Assembly (NCBI GenBank): GCA_913777025.1
Contig: CAJYQM010000041.1
Location: 1-38,407 of the forward strand
Direction: 5' to 3'
DNA: 38,407 bases
From: an uncultured Massilia sp.
Lineage (GTDB): Bacteria; Pseudomonadota; Gammaproteobacteria; Burkholderiales; Burkholderiaceae_D
The notes beneath the pieces were generated by a model. The model was not told the DNA's origin. It was given only the letters and a program-made list of their open reading frames with translations, and did no database searches. Of the stretch, positions 16,306 to 25,713 are shown in pieces (the first letter of the stretch is position 1; each line of letters opens with the position of its first letter). The position numbers and the translations under genes were made by a program.

Positions 16306-16413
16306 GGTGGACGGCCCGGCCGTCCACGCGGTGATGGCTGCAGCTTGGGATGTCGTGATCGAGAGCGGCGCTGTTACGTATCACCGCGTGGACAGCGCAG
16401 CTGTCCACCCTAC
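16302..16413. repeat. REP-like inverted pair (two hairpins facing each other)
   Basis: Two 34-base units in opposite orientation: 16302-16335 and the reverse complement of 16380-16413. Both begin GTAGGGTGGAC and end GTCCACGCGGTGAT. Between these, each unit has a self-complementary core that differs between the copies but stays paired (GGC/GCC in one, AGC/GCT in the other). Each unit therefore folds as a nine-pair stem with a three-base loop, and the pair can form a large cruciform. This is the form of bacterial REP/BIME elements. It begins on the stop codon of the preceding gene. Confidence 0.85.
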
Positions 16414-16470
16414 CCGTGACGCTGCCGCTCCTTACAACCCTCCACCAGCCGCATTGCCGCTCCGGCGGCT

Positions 16471-17193
16471 TCAGGCCGATGCGGCCGCGGCGCGTTCCTG
16501 GGCGTACTGGGCGTAGCCGCGGGCGCGCAGCGCGCAGGCCGGGCACACGCCGCAGCCGTAACCCCAGTCGTGGGCGGCGCCGCGCTCGCCCAGGTAGCAG
16601 GTGTGGGTGTCGAAGCGGATCAGGTCGACCAGCGCCTGGCCGCCGCACTGCTCGGCCAGTTCCCAGGTCTGCTTCTTGTCGATCCACATCAGCGGGGTCT
16701 CGACCTTCAGGCGCGTGGCCATGCCGAGGTTGAGCGCGACCTGCAGCGCCTTCATGGTGTCGTCGCGGCAGTCCGGGTAGCCGGAGAAATCGGTCTCGCA
16801 CATGCCGCCGACCAGCACGTTCAGGCCGCGGCGGTAGGCGACCGTGGCGGCCACGGTCATGAACATCAGGTTGCGGCCCGGGACGAAGGTGTTCGGCAAA
16901 CCGTTTTCCTGCATCTTGATCTCGACGTCGCTGGTCAGCGCCGTGTCCGAGATCTTCGAGATCAGGGACAGGTCGATCATGTGGTCTTCACCGAGCCTCG
17001 CATCCCATTCCGGCGACAGCGCGCGCATCCCGGCGAGCACGGTGGGACGCACGGCGAGTTCGATCGCATGGCGCTGGCCGTAGTCGAAGCCGATGGTTTC
17101 GACGTGCGCATAGCGTCGCAGGGCCCAGGCCAGGCAGGTGGTGGAGTCTTGTCCGCCGCTGAATAATACGAGTGCGGTGTCAGGTTGATGCAT
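16471..17193 (-). CDS. queC: 7-cyano-7-deazaguanine synthase
   Basis: A 240-residue enzyme that converts 7-carboxy-7-deazaguanine plus ammonia and ATP to preQ0 in queuosine tRNA-modification synthesis. The PP-loop SGGQDST is at residues 12-18, [20 protein letters not shown] is the family core, and the zinc ligands are THTCYLGE with CGVCPAC near the C-terminus. The ATG at 17193 is chosen because [17 protein letters not shown] is the usual short lead-in to the PP-loop; a frame 14 codons longer begins upstream of the probable promoter -10. No preQ1 riboswitch-like pseudoknot was recognised upstream, and other que genes are not in the window. It is divergent from tamA. Confidence 0.97.
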   Translation of the reverse strand: MHQPDTALVLFSGGQDSTTCLAWALRRYAHVETIGFDYGQRHAIELAVRPTVLAGMRALSPEWDARLGEDHMIDLSLISKISDTALTSDVEIKMQENGLPNTFVPGRNLMFMTVAATVAYRRGLNVLVGGMCETDFSGYPDCRDDTMKALQVALNLGMATRLKVETPLMWIDKKQTWELAEQCGGQALVDLIRFDTHTCYLGERGAAHDWGYGCGVCPACALRARGYAQYAQERAAAASA

Positions 17194-17206
17194 GTTGAAT
17201 ATCCAA

Positions 17207-17235
17207 AATAAAGCGTCCGCCATCCATTTTGACAA
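17207..17235 (-). promoter_or_regulatory. Probable queC promoter
   Basis: On the minus strand TTGTCA (17230-17235) and TTTATT (17207-17212) are separated by 17 bases, placing the start of transcription only a few bases upstream of the queC ATG at 17193. The plus strand at the same place reads TTGACA (17229-17234), a perfect -35 for tamA, but I see no matching -10 for it. Confidence 0.4.
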
Positions 17236-17276
17236 TAAGTTAAGATGTGGCCGGCAGATTGAATGAATGGAGTGAC

Positions 17277-19223
17277 ATGTTTTCCGCGAGACCCGACCAG
17301 ATCACGGCGATAGCGCCGGCGCGACCACGAATTTTGGCACAAATCGTGCTGGGCGTGAACGCAGTGTGCCTGGGTGCGGGTGCGCTGGCCCAGAGTACGG
17401 AGCAGAATGCGGTCCAGGACCCGGCACGGGATCCGGCCCAGGCCGAACCCAAGACCGGCCTCGATTACAAGGTCCGGATCGATGCGCCGCGCAACCTGCG
17501 CGAGCTGCTGGAAAACAATCTCGACCTGATGCGCTGGCGCGGCAATGCCCGCATGGACCTGGAGCAATTGCAGCGCCTGGTCCGCATGGCGCCGGAACAG
17601 GTCAAGACCCTGATCGCCACCGAAGGCTACTACTCGCCGCAAGTCTCGGCCGGCCTGGACACCTCGGGCGGCACCCCGGTCGCGCGCGTGATCGTCGAGC
17701 CGGGCGAACCGGTCGTGGTCGGCGACGTCGACATCGAACTGCGCGGTTTCGCGCCCGCCGACAAGGGCATCACCTCCGGCACGCCGGTGATGGACGCCGC
17801 CAGCCTGCGCGGCCGCTGGACCCTGGGCACGGGCGAACGCTTCCGCACCGCCGACTGGGAAGCGGCCAAGCGCGGCCTGCTGCGCCAGGTCACGCAAACA
17901 CGCTTCCCGCGCGCCCAGCTGATCGACTCCAGCGCCACCGTCGACCCGGACAAGCACCGCGCCTCGCTGAAGGTGGTGCTCGACAGCGGCCCCGAGGTAC
18001 GCCTGGGCGCGCTCAAGATCGAAGGCCTGAAGCGCTACCCGGCCTCGATCATCACCAACCTGAACCGGATCCGCCCCGGCGACGAGTACAGCGAAGCCGC
18101 GCTGCAGGCGCTGCAGGGCCGGCTGCAGGACACCGGCTACTTCAGCGGCGTGGAAGTCAGCGCCGACATGTCCTCGGTGCTGAACGAGCAGGTCAGCGAC
18201 CTGAACCAGGGCGAGAGCCCGGTCCAGACCGGCCAGGCGACCTCGCCGGCGGCCGGCCCGACCACCCTGCCGGTGCTGGTGCGCGTGACCGAGAACAAGC
18301 GCAAGAACCTGTCGCTCGGCGTCGGTTTCTCGACCAACACCGGCGCGCGTACCCAGGCCACCTACGACGACCTGTACGTGTTCGGCAAGCGCATGAAGTC
18401 CAGCGTGCTGTACGAGCAGAAGCAGCAGAGCGCGCGCGCCGACTTTTACTGGCCGACCACCTCGAACGGCTACAGCAACAGCCTGGGCGGCGGCTTCAAG
18501 CGCGAAGACCTGGAAGGGCAAACCACCCGCACCACCGACATCACGGCCAAGCGCGCCTGGGGCTCGCCGCTGCTGGAACGCAGCTGGACGCTGGCGGCGC
18601 TGACCGAACAGGTCACGATCGAAGGCGACACCGAACCCACCTCGCGCGTGAAAAGCCTGCCGCTGACCTTCTCGATCACCAAGCGCGCCCTGGACAATCT
18701 CGTACAGCCGACCCGCGGCTATGCCGCCACCGCCCAGCTCGGCGGCGCGCTGCTGCCGATCCTGACCGACGAAAAATTCGTGCGCCTCTACCTGCGCGGC
18801 GTCGGCTACAAGCCATTGGGACCGGAAGGCACCCTGATCGTGCGCGGCGAATTCGGCGCTGTCGGCTCCAAGGACAAGGACGGCGTGCCCTCCACCTTGC
18901 TGTTCCGCGCCGGCGGCGACGGTTCCGTGCGCGGCTACGCCTACCAGGAACTGGGCGTGCCTGTCGGCAGCGCCATCACCGGCGGCCGCTACCTGTTCAC
19001 CGCCAGTGCGGAATACGATTACTTCTTCAAGCCGCCGTACGGCGCCGCCGTGTTCTACGACGTCGGCAATGCGGGCGATAATTTCTCCGACCTGAAGCCG
19101 AAAGTCGGCTATGGCGTCGGCGCGCGCTGGCGCAGCCCGGTCGGTCCGCTCGCGGTCGACGTCGCCTACGGCCAGGCGGTGAAAAAAGTCCGCCTGCACT
19201 TCTCTCTTGGATTTACTTTCTGA
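17277..19223 (+). CDS. tamA: Outer-membrane TamA (Omp85 family)
   Basis: A 648-residue Omp85-type barrel of the translocation and assembly module, which works with TamB in outer-membrane protein or phospholipid transport to the outer membrane. The ATG at 17277 has GGAGTG upstream and gives a long signal peptide with likely cleavage after residue 38 (GAGALA-Q); a GTG ten codons earlier is less likely. POTRA-like repeats fill about 55-300 ([30 protein letters not shown]). The barrel follows from about 330, with the [12 protein letters not shown] motif (RGY of strand/loop 6) and a terminal HFSLGFTF ending in aromatic Phe as the Bam signal. The stop overlaps the tamB ATG. Confidence 0.95.
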   Translation: MFSARPDQITAIAPARPRILAQIVLGVNAVCLGAGALAQSTEQNAVQDPARDPAQAEPKTGLDYKVRIDAPRNLRELLENNLDLMRWRGNARMDLEQLQRLVRMAPEQVKTLIATEGYYSPQVSAGLDTSGGTPVARVIVEPGEPVVVGDVDIELRGFAPADKGITSGTPVMDAASLRGRWTLGTGERFRTADWEAAKRGLLRQVTQTRFPRAQLIDSSATVDPDKHRASLKVVLDSGPEVRLGALKIEGLKRYPASIITNLNRIRPGDEYSEAALQALQGRLQDTGYFSGVEVSADMSSVLNEQVSDLNQGESPVQTGQATSPAAGPTTLPVLVRVTENKRKNLSLGVGFSTNTGARTQATYDDLYVFGKRMKSSVLYEQKQQSARADFYWPTTSNGYSNSLGGGFKREDLEGQTTRTTDITAKRAWGSPLLERSWTLAALTEQVTIEGDTEPTSRVKSLPLTFSITKRALDNLVQPTRGYAATAQLGGALLPILTDEKFVRLYLRGVGYKPLGPEGTLIVRGEFGAVGSKDKDGVPSTLLFRAGGDGSVRGYAYQELGVPVGSAITGGRYLFTASAEYDYFFKPPYGAAVFYDVGNAGDNFSDLKPKVGYGVGARWRSPVGPLAVDVAYGQAVKKVRLHFSLGFTF

Positions 19224-22200
19224 TGAACGCCGAAAACCAAACGCCGGAAACGCAAGACAAGGCGCAAGCGCACACGCGGCGCTGGCCGCGCCGGGTCGCG
19301 ATCGGCGTGGCCGTCACGGGTGTCGTGCTCGGCGGCGCCGTCTGGTACCTGGGACGCGAAACCACGCTGCAGATGATCGCCCAGCGCGTCGCCAACGCCA
19401 GCGGCGGCGCCCTCACGCTCGACGGCGTGTCGGGCTCGCTGTACGGCCACATGCACATCAACCGCGTCGTGTACCGCAGCGAGACCTCGGTCCTCACCGC
19501 CGACAACATCGACATCGACTGGAAGCCCTGGCAATACCTGTCGCGCGGCGTCGAGATCAACAAGCTCTACGCCCAGTCGCTGCGCATGGACACGCTCAAG
19601 GAGTCGGATGAACCGGCCACCATGCCCACGCGCCTGGCGCCGCCGTTCAAGGTGGCGGTCGACGATGCGCGCGTCGGCAAGATGGTGTTCGCGAACAAGG
19701 GCGTGGACACTGCCACCATCGAGAACATCCGCGCCGCCGTCCACGGCGACAAGCAGCAGTGGAAGCTCGACTACGCCAAGGCCAGCACGCCCTGGGGCCA
19801 GGTGGCGGCCAGCGGCACCATCGCCAACACGCTGCCGTACAAACTGAATGCGGACGCCAGCCTGGCGCAGGACAAGTCGAATCCGGATTCGATCGGCGCC
19901 CAGTTGAAACTGCACGCCGGCGGCGATTTGCAGCGCACCGTGATCGACGCCAACGGCCAGGCCGCGCGCGCACAAGGCACGGCCAAGCTGGAACTCGCGC
20001 CCTTCGCGGAGATCCCGCTGCAGGCCTTGACGCTGAACGCCCGCAACATCGACCCCGGCTTCTTCAGTCCCACGCTACCGACGGCCGACCTGAACCTGGC
20101 GGTGACGGCGCGCCTGGACGACAAGCGCAACATCGCCGGCTCGGTCGACCTCAGCAACGACGGCCCGCAGGGCACGATCGACCAGCAGCGCCTGCCGCTG
20201 CGGGCGATGCGTGGCCGCCTGGGCGGGAGCTTGTCCGCGATGCAGATCTCGGACGTGCTGATCGACGCCGGCGGCGCCGGTCGCTTTACCGGCGAAGGCA
20301 GCGTGCAGCGCGGCGCGGACGAACAAGGCATCGGCACCGCCCGGTTCACGCTGCACACCGACCGCTTCGACCTGAAGCAGATCCACGCCAGCATGAAGCC
20401 GACGGCGATTGCCGGCGACCTGACGGTGGCGAACCAGCAGGACACCCAGACGCTGAGCGTCAACCTGCGTGACGCCGGCCTGCGCCTGGCGGCCGAGGCG
20501 GCGCTCGCGAACAACGTGCTGACGGTGCGCGATGCGCGCCTGTCCGCGGGCAGCGGCAGCGTGCGCGTGACCGGCAGCGCCAACCTGCTGGATAAAAAGC
20601 CGTTCAAGGTCAACGCGGTCGCCAGCCGCCTCGACCCGGCCGCCTTCGGCGACTTCCCGAAGGCCGACATCAATGCCGAGATCAACGCGTCCGGGGCGCT
20701 GTCCCCGCAGTGGCAGGTCGCCACCGACTTCGCGCTGCGCCCGAGCCGCCTGTTCGGCCAGGCGCTGTCCGGCCGCGGCAAGCTCATGGCGGACGCCGGT
20801 GCGCCGGGTGCCGGCGGCATCGGGGGGGCCAAGCCGGCCGGCGTGCACGTGTACGACGTGGACGCCAACCTGGCCCTGGGCCAGAACGCGGTCGAGCTGC
20901 GCGGCGCCTTCGGCAAGCCGGGCGAAAAGCTGTCGTGGCGCCTGGACGGCCGCCAGCTGAACGCCGTGCGCAGCGACCTGTATGGCGCCCTGCTCGCCAG
21001 CGGCGTCGTCACCGGCACGATGGACGCGCCGCGCACCACCTTCGACGTCGAGGCGAGGAGCCTGGGCTGGGTGGCGCGCGAACGCAAGAACAACAGCGGC
21101 GTCCTGCACGCCAGCGGCGAAGCCTGGCTCGCGGGTGCCGACAAGGCGCGCGTGGTCGAAGTGCGCGCCAAGGGCGACATGCAGCGCCTGAACCCGGCCG
21201 CCTTCGGCTCGCCGCTGGCGGGCAGCATCAGCGGCAATTTCGATGCCAGCGGCAAGACCGGCGCCGACATGGGCGGCTCGGTCAACCTGACCCTGCTGCG
21301 CGAATCGACGCTGTCGAATTCGCCGCTGTGGGGCACCGCAAAGCTGACGGCCGACAAGCGCCACGTCTCGAACGCCGATGTCGACCTGCACCTGGGCGCC
21401 AACGTGATAGCCGCCAAGGGCGCCTTCGGTTCGGGCAAGGACACGCTTGCGTGGCGCATCGACGCGCCGCAGCTGGCTGCCCTCGGCCCGGACTTCGGCG
21501 GCAGCCTGCGCGGCAGCGGCGCCCTGTCCGGCACCATGGACACGCCGTCGCTGTCCGCGACCCTGGAAGGCCAGAACATCCGCCTGATGGGCACCCAGAA
21601 CCTGCGCAGCCTGCGCGCCACCGCCAACCTCGGCGCCGGCCGCGGCGCGGCCGACCCGCTCGCGATCGACGTGCAGGTGGCCGACTACGCGAGCGGCGAG
21701 ACCCGCATCGCGCAGGCGCGCCTGCAATCGACCGGCACCCGCGGCGCGCACACGATCAGCGCCTCGGCGCGCAGCGACGCGTTCGACGCCACCGTCGCGG
21801 TGCAGGGCGGCTTTGCCGGCGACGCCTGGAGCGGCTCGCTGAACACCCTGCAGAACCGCGGCCGCTACGCCTTCACGCTGGCCAATCCGGCGCCGCTGCG
21901 CATCGCCGGCGCCCGCGGTTCGGGCATCGCCGGCCTGGCCAACCCGGACCAGATCACCTTCAACAACGCCGTGGTGCGGCTGCCGGCCGGTTCCATCACG
22001 CTGGAATCGCTGGCCAAGGCCGGCCCGCGCTGGACCTCGCGCGGCAGCGCCACCGGCGTGCCCGTCAGCTACCTGGCGCAAGCCTCGGACGCGGTGCGCC
22101 AGAACCTGCGCGGCGACATGACGCTGGGCGCCCAATGGGCTTTCGACATGCGTGCCCCGGCCGCCGCCGGCGCCGCCCCGGCCCTGAACGGCAATCTGCA

Positions 22201-23725
22201 CGTGTTCCGCGAAAAGGGCGACCTGATCGCCGGCGAGACCGCGCCGGTGGTGCTCGGCCTGCGCCAGCTCGACCTGCGCGCCGACGTCGCCGGCGGCGCG
22301 CTGCGCGGCCAGCTGGCCATCGACGGCAGCCGCATCGGCAACGCGCGCGTGGACGCCACCGCCCAATTGATCAACGGGCGCCTGGACAACGACAGCCCGC
22401 TGAAGATGACCGCCAACGCCAACCTCGGCTCGCTGGCCTGGGTCTCGCCGCTGATCGGCCAGCCCGGCCTGGAGCTGGATGGCGCACTGGCCGCCGCCGT
22501 GACCGCCACCGGCACCACCGGCGCCCCCACGCTGAACGGCACCATCAACGGCGACAACCTGTCGGCACGCTGGCCCGACCAGGGCATCCGCCTGCAGAAA
22601 GGGCAACTGCGGGCCGTACTGGCCGGCGACCAGCTGCAGCTGCAGCGCCTGACCCTGGAAGGCGCCAGCGGCCGCGCCAGCGCCGACGGCACCGTGCGCT
22701 TTGCCGGCGGCGAAACCAGCATGAACCTGCGCCTGGTGGCCGACAAGCTGGCGGCGCTGTCGCGCCCGGACCGCACCCTGATCCTGAGCGGCCAGGCCAG
22801 CGTGGTGCGCGACGCCAACCGCTTCGCCGTCGAAGGCAAGTTCAAGGCCGACCGCGCCCTGATCGAACTGGCGCCGGTGGACCGCCCGACGATCTCGGAC
22901 GACGTCATCGTGCTGGGCCGCGGCACCGACAAGACCAACGGCAAGGCCGCGTCCAAGGAAAAGGCCGTGCCGCTGACGATCGACCTGGCGGCCGACCTGG
23001 GCGACGACTTCCACCTGCGCGGCATGGGCGCCGACACCTACCTGGAAGGCGCGGTGCAGGTGCGCATGGTGGGCGACCGTCCGCCGCGCATCAACGGCAG
23101 CGTGCGTACCGTGAACGGCACCTATGCCGCCTACGGCCAGCGCCTCTCGATCGAACGCGGCGTGGTGAGCTTCAACGGCCCGTACGACAACCCGTCCATC
23201 GACGTGCTGGCGGTACGCAAGCGCCCCGACGGCGAGCAGCTCAGCGAGACCAACGTCGAAGCCGGCGTGCAGGTGCGCGGCACCGCGCTCGCCCCCAGCG
23301 CCAGGCTGGTCTCGACGCCGAACGTCAACGACAGCGAAAAACTGTCCTGGCTGGTGCTGGGCCACGGCATGGAAGGCACGACCGGCAACGAAGCCGACGT
23401 CCTCAGCGCCGCAGCCGGCGCCCTCCTCGGCGGCAAGGGCGGCACCGGCGGCATCCAGAGCAAGCTGGCCAACTCGCTGGGCCTGGACGAACTGGGCGTG
23501 CGCCAGAATGCGGGCACGGCGTCGGGGACGTCGGGGCTGGAAAACACCGTGGTCACGGTCGGCAAGCGGATCTCCTCGCGCCTGTACCTGGGCTTCGAGC
23601 AGGGGGCCGCGAGCGCGACCAGCCTGGTGCGCTTGCGCTACAAGATCAACCCGCGCATCACGCTACAGCTGCAGACGGGGACGAATACGGCGCTGGACGT
23701 GCTGTATTCGTGGGCGTTTGATTGA
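19223..23725 (+). CDS. tamB: TamB translocation/assembly module protein (AsmA-like)
   Basis: A 1500-residue inner-membrane-anchored, periplasm-spanning protein. One N-terminal membrane segment at about 25-43 (AIGVAVTGVVLGGAVWYLGR) is followed by a very long series of beta-strand repeats forming the predicted hydrophobic groove. The DUF490/TamB C-terminal domain covers about the last 350 residues, with INGSVRTVNGTYAAYGQRLS, GPYDNPSIDVLAVRK and the end NTALDVLYSWAFD. It partners TamA; TGATG overlap (19221-19225) links translation. The length is somewhat above the E. coli protein (1259). There is a high content of repeated LxGxxxxD/N motifs but no internal frameshift. A REP-like pair follows the stop. 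Confidence 0.96.
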   Translation: MNAENQTPETQDKAQAHTRRWPRRVAIGVAVTGVVLGGAVWYLGRETTLQMIAQRVANASGGALTLDGVSGSLYGHMHINRVVYRSETSVLTADNIDIDWKPWQYLSRGVEINKLYAQSLRMDTLKESDEPATMPTRLAPPFKVAVDDARVGKMVFANKGVDTATIENIRAAVHGDKQQWKLDYAKASTPWGQVAASGTIANTLPYKLNADASLAQDKSNPDSIGAQLKLHAGGDLQRTVIDANGQAARAQGTAKLELAPFAEIPLQALTLNARNIDPGFFSPTLPTADLNLAVTARLDDKRNIAGSVDLSNDGPQGTIDQQRLPLRAMRGRLGGSLSAMQISDVLIDAGGAGRFTGEGSVQRGADEQGIGTARFTLHTDRFDLKQIHASMKPTAIAGDLTVANQQDTQTLSVNLRDAGLRLAAEAALANNVLTVRDARLSAGSGSVRVTGSANLLDKKPFKVNAVASRLDPAAFGDFPKADINAEINASGALSPQWQVATDFALRPSRLFGQALSGRGKLMADAGAPGAGGIGGAKPAGVHVYDVDANLALGQNAVELRGAFGKPGEKLSWRLDGRQLNAVRSDLYGALLASGVVTGTMDAPRTTFDVEARSLGWVARERKNNSGVLHASGEAWLAGADKARVVEVRAKGDMQRLNPAAFGSPLAGSISGNFDASGKTGADMGGSVNLTLLRESTLSNSPLWGTAKLTADKRHVSNADVDLHLGANVIAAKGAFGSGKDTLAWRIDAPQLAALGPDFGGSLRGSGALSGTMDTPSLSATLEGQNIRLMGTQNLRSLRATANLGAGRGAADPLAIDVQVADYASGETRIAQARLQSTGTRGAHTISASARSDAFDATVAVQGGFAGDAWSGSLNTLQNRGRYAFTLANPAPLRIAGARGSGIAGLANPDQITFNNAVVRLPAGSITLESLAKAGPRWTSRGSATGVPVSYLAQASDAVRQNLRGDMTLGAQWAFDMRAPAAAGAAPALNGNLHVFREKGDLIAGETAPVVLGLRQLDLRADVAGGALRGQLAIDGSRIGNARVDATAQLINGRLDNDSPLKMTANANLGSLAWVSPLIGQPGLELDGALAAAVTATGTTGAPTLNGTINGDNLSARWPDQGIRLQKGQLRAVLAGDQLQLQRLTLEGASGRASADGTVRFAGGETSMNLRLVADKLAALSRPDRTLILSGQASVVRDANRFAVEGKFKADRALIELAPVDRPTISDDVIVLGRGTDKTNGKAASKEKAVPLTIDLAADLGDDFHLRGMGADTYLEGAVQVRMVGDRPPRINGSVRTVNGTYAAYGQRLSIERGVVSFNGPYDNPSIDVLAVRKRPDGEQLSETNVEAGVQVRGTALAPSARLVSTPNVNDSEKLSWLVLGHGMEGTTGNEADVLSAAAGALLGGKGGTGGIQSKLANSLGLDELGVRQNAGTASGTSGLENTVVTVGKRISSRLYLGFEQGAASATSLVRLRYKINPRITLQLQTGTNTALDVLYSWAFD

Positions 23726-23742
23726 AGCTACATGTTGCAGAA

Positions 23743-23829
23743 CGTCGCCCCCGCGAAGGCGGGGGTCCAAGTTGCACGCATTTCGGTAGCGCATGCAGGA
23801 CTTGGGCCCCCGCCTCCGCGGGGGCGACG
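23743..23829. repeat. REP-like inverted pair after tamB
   Basis: Two G/C-rich palindromic units in opposite orientation. The first begins CGTCGCCCCCGCG (from 23743) and runs through GGCGGGGGTCCAAGT. The second, the reverse complement of 23800-23829, has the same order with GAGGCGGGGGCCCAAGT. The stem CCCCCGC/GCGGGGG is present in each, and the pair can form a cruciform. It lies between the convergent tamB and reductase genes, where it may also stop transcription from both sides. The motif is of the widespread ccccgc-ttcg-gcgggg REP type. Confidence 0.8.
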
Positions 23830-23845
23830 TGTCCAGGCAGGTGGC

Positions 23846-24739
23846 CTAGCGTGGAAAATAGCGCTCGCTATCCACATCCTCCAGCAACCCGGCTTCCCTC
23901 GGCACCCACCCCAGCACCTCGCGCGTCCAGCTGCTCGACGCCGGCATGTCCATCCCCACGAACATGCTGAACCACCCGAAGTGCGCCGCCGCCTCCTCGA
24001 CCGGCCTGGCCACCACCGGCATCTCAAGCCTGCGCCCGATCACTTCCGCCAGCTGGCGGAACGGCACGCCTTCGTCGGCCACCGCGTGATAGCTCTCGCC
24101 GCGCGCGCCGCGTTCCAGCGCCAGGCGGTACAGGCGCGCCGCGTCCAGGCGGTGCACGCCGGGCCAGCGGTTGGCGCCCTCGCCGATATAGGCCGAGACG
24201 CCCTTGTCGCGCGCAAGCTTGACCAGCATCGGCACGAAGCCATGGTCGCCTTCGCCATGCGTCGAAGGCGCCAGGCGCACGGTGGAGGCATGGATGCCGT
24301 TCTCGGCCAGCTTCATCGCGGTCAGGTCGGACGCGCGCGGCATGGCCGGCTTGATGGCCGGCGCAGGGTCCCGCTCGGTGGCGGCGCGTCCCGGCGCCAG
24401 GGCGGCCACGCCGGAGGTGACCAGCAAGGGCCGGCTCGAACCTTTCAGTTCGGCCCCGATCGCCTCGATGGCGATTCGGTCCTGCTCGCAGCTGGCGGCG
24501 AAATTGGAAAAGTCGTGGGTGAATGCGGTGTGGATGACGCCGTCTGCGGCTGCCGCGCCGCGGCGCAGGCTGCCCAAGTCCTCCAGCGAACCCTGGTGGA
24601 CCCGGGCACCAGCCTTGGCCAGCACGGCCGCGCCGGCTTCCGAGCGGGTCAGGCCGAGCACCTCATGGCCGCTGGCGATCAATTCCCGGACGACGGCCGA
24701 ACCGACGAAACCGGTGGCGCCGGTAACAAAAACACGCAT
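23846..24739 (-). CDS. NAD(P)-dependent SDR-family oxidoreductase (atypical/extended)
   Basis: A 297-residue Rossmann-fold protein. The nucleotide-binding motif GATGFVG is at residues 7-13 after a short first strand (MRVFVTGATGFVG). Further family marks are GVIHTAFTHDF, LLVTSGVAALAP and a substrate domain ending HFGWFSMFVGMDMPASSSWT. No clear YxxxK pair is visible in the usual place (the region reads PRASDLTAMKLAENG), which suggests an atypical SDR such as a regulator or a different reductase. The ATG has AGGAGA upstream. It is divergent from an XRE-type regulator gene, so probably it is the target of that regulator. Confidence 0.85.
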   Translation of the reverse strand: MRVFVTGATGFVGSAVVRELIASGHEVLGLTRSEAGAAVLAKAGARVHQGSLEDLGSLRRGAAAADGVIHTAFTHDFSNFAASCEQDRIAIEAIGAELKGSSRPLLVTSGVAALAPGRAATERDPAPAIKPAMPRASDLTAMKLAENGIHASTVRLAPSTHGEGDHGFVPMLVKLARDKGVSAYIGEGANRWPGVHRLDAARLYRLALERGARGESYHAVADEGVPFRQLAEVIGRRLEMPVVARPVEEAAAHFGWFSMFVGMDMPASSSWTREVLGWVPREAGLLEDVDSERYFPR

Positions 24740-24833
24740 GGTCTATCTCCTGCTCGTTGAAATTGCGGCTACTATCTGCCTTGCCCCCATCGGGGTAAAG
24801 TAGTGAGCGCATACTGGTATAAGGACTGACAGG
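24740..24833. promoter_or_regulatory. Shared control region of the reductase/XRE divergent pair
   Basis: These 94 bases separate divergent ATGs. They hold CCCC-AT-CGGGG-like symmetry near 24785-24795 and ATAC/GTAT around TG (24811-24820), just upstream of the regulator start. I found no convincing -35/-10 pair. Autoregulation and repression of the reductase by the adjacent regulator is the usual arrangement for such pairs. Confidence 0.35.
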
Positions 24834-25649
24834 ATGGAACTGGGTGACTACCTGAAGGACAGGCGCGCGCGCATCGACGCGGCGGCGCTCGGCTATCCGA
24901 CGGCGCGCCGGCGCACGCCCGGGCTGCGCCGCGAGGAAGTGGCGCAGCGCGCCAACATCAGCGCCACCTGGTACACCTGGCTCGAACAGGGCCGCGGCGG
25001 CGCGCCATCGGGCGAGGTCCTGGAGCGCATCGCGCGGGCATTGATGCTCACCGGCGTCGAGCGCGAACACCTGTTCCTGCTGGGGCTGGGCCGCCCGCCG
25101 GAGCCTCGCTACCCGGTTGAAGCCAGCCTGTCGCCGCGCATCCAGCGCGTGCTCGACGCGCTGCCGTTCAGCCCCGCGTTCGTGAAGACCCTGGCCTGGG
25201 ACGTGATCGCCTGGAACCGCCCCGCCGCCGCCGTATTCGGCTATACCGGCCAGCCCGGCGAGCAGCGCAACATCCTGCGGCGCATTTTCCTCAACCCGCG
25301 CAACCAGCGCATGCAGCAGGACTGGGACAGCGTGGCGCGCTTCGTGGTGGCCGCCTTCCGCGTCGACCTGGCACGCGCCGGCGCCCAGGGCAACGCCGAG
25401 GACCTGGTGCGCGAACTGTGCGCGGCCAGCCCGGACTTCGCCAGGCTCTGGCAAAGCAATGACGTGACCGCCTACAGCGAGGGCAACAAGCAGCTGCACC
25501 ATCCGGTGGCGGGCCTGCTGACCATGGAATATTCGTCGTTCGCCATCGACGGCCGGCCGGATCTCGGCATGATGGTCTATAACCCCGCCACGCCGGAAGA
25601 CGCCGACAAGGTGCGCGCGCTGCTCCTTGCATCGGCGTCGTATGCATGA
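24834..25649 (+). CDS. XRE-type transcriptional regulator with MmyB-like ligand domain
   Basis: A 271-residue regulator. The N-terminal helix-turn-helix covers about 3-80: RRRTPGLRREEVAQRANISA then TWYTWLEQGR, the classic RRTPGLRREEVA pattern of this subfamily. The C-terminal half is a MmyB-like ligand-binding domain: WDVIAWNRPAAAVFGYT, then NILRRIFLNPRNQRM, LVRELCAASPDFARLW and a terminal NPATPEDADKV. Family members usually repress a divergently transcribed oxidoreductase gene and respond to a small, often lipid-like ligand. The divergent SDR reductase fits this well; the ligand is unknown. Confidence 0.93.
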   Translation: MELGDYLKDRRARIDAAALGYPTARRRTPGLRREEVAQRANISATWYTWLEQGRGGAPSGEVLERIARALMLTGVEREHLFLLGLGRPPEPRYPVEASLSPRIQRVLDALPFSPAFVKTLAWDVIAWNRPAAAVFGYTGQPGEQRNILRRIFLNPRNQRMQQDWDSVARFVVAAFRVDLARAGAQGNAEDLVRELCAASPDFARLWQSNDVTAYSEGNKQLHHPVAGLLTMEYSSFAIDGRPDLGMMVYNPATPEDADKVRALLLASASYA

Positions 25650-25713
25650 AAAAATCTGTGCTTGTTGGCAATCCGGCTGTTAGCCTGTTTGCACGACAAC
25701 ACAGGAGAGCAAG

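Noticed and set aside
17229-17234. Perfect TTGACA as a tamA promoter
   Set aside because: No -10 hexamer stands 15-19 bases downstream on the plus strand; on the minus strand the same site fits the queC promoter better.
17194-17276. preQ1 riboswitch upstream of queC
   Set aside because: The leader from the likely promoter to the ATG is only a few bases long and no pseudoknot-type pairing is seen.
20075-23365. A 1096-residue minus-strand frame opposite tamB, and similar long frames opposite tamA (16977-19199) and the GAF kinase (12892-14904)
   Set aside because: All are antisense shadows of well-supported genes, with GC-biased composition and no domain pattern.
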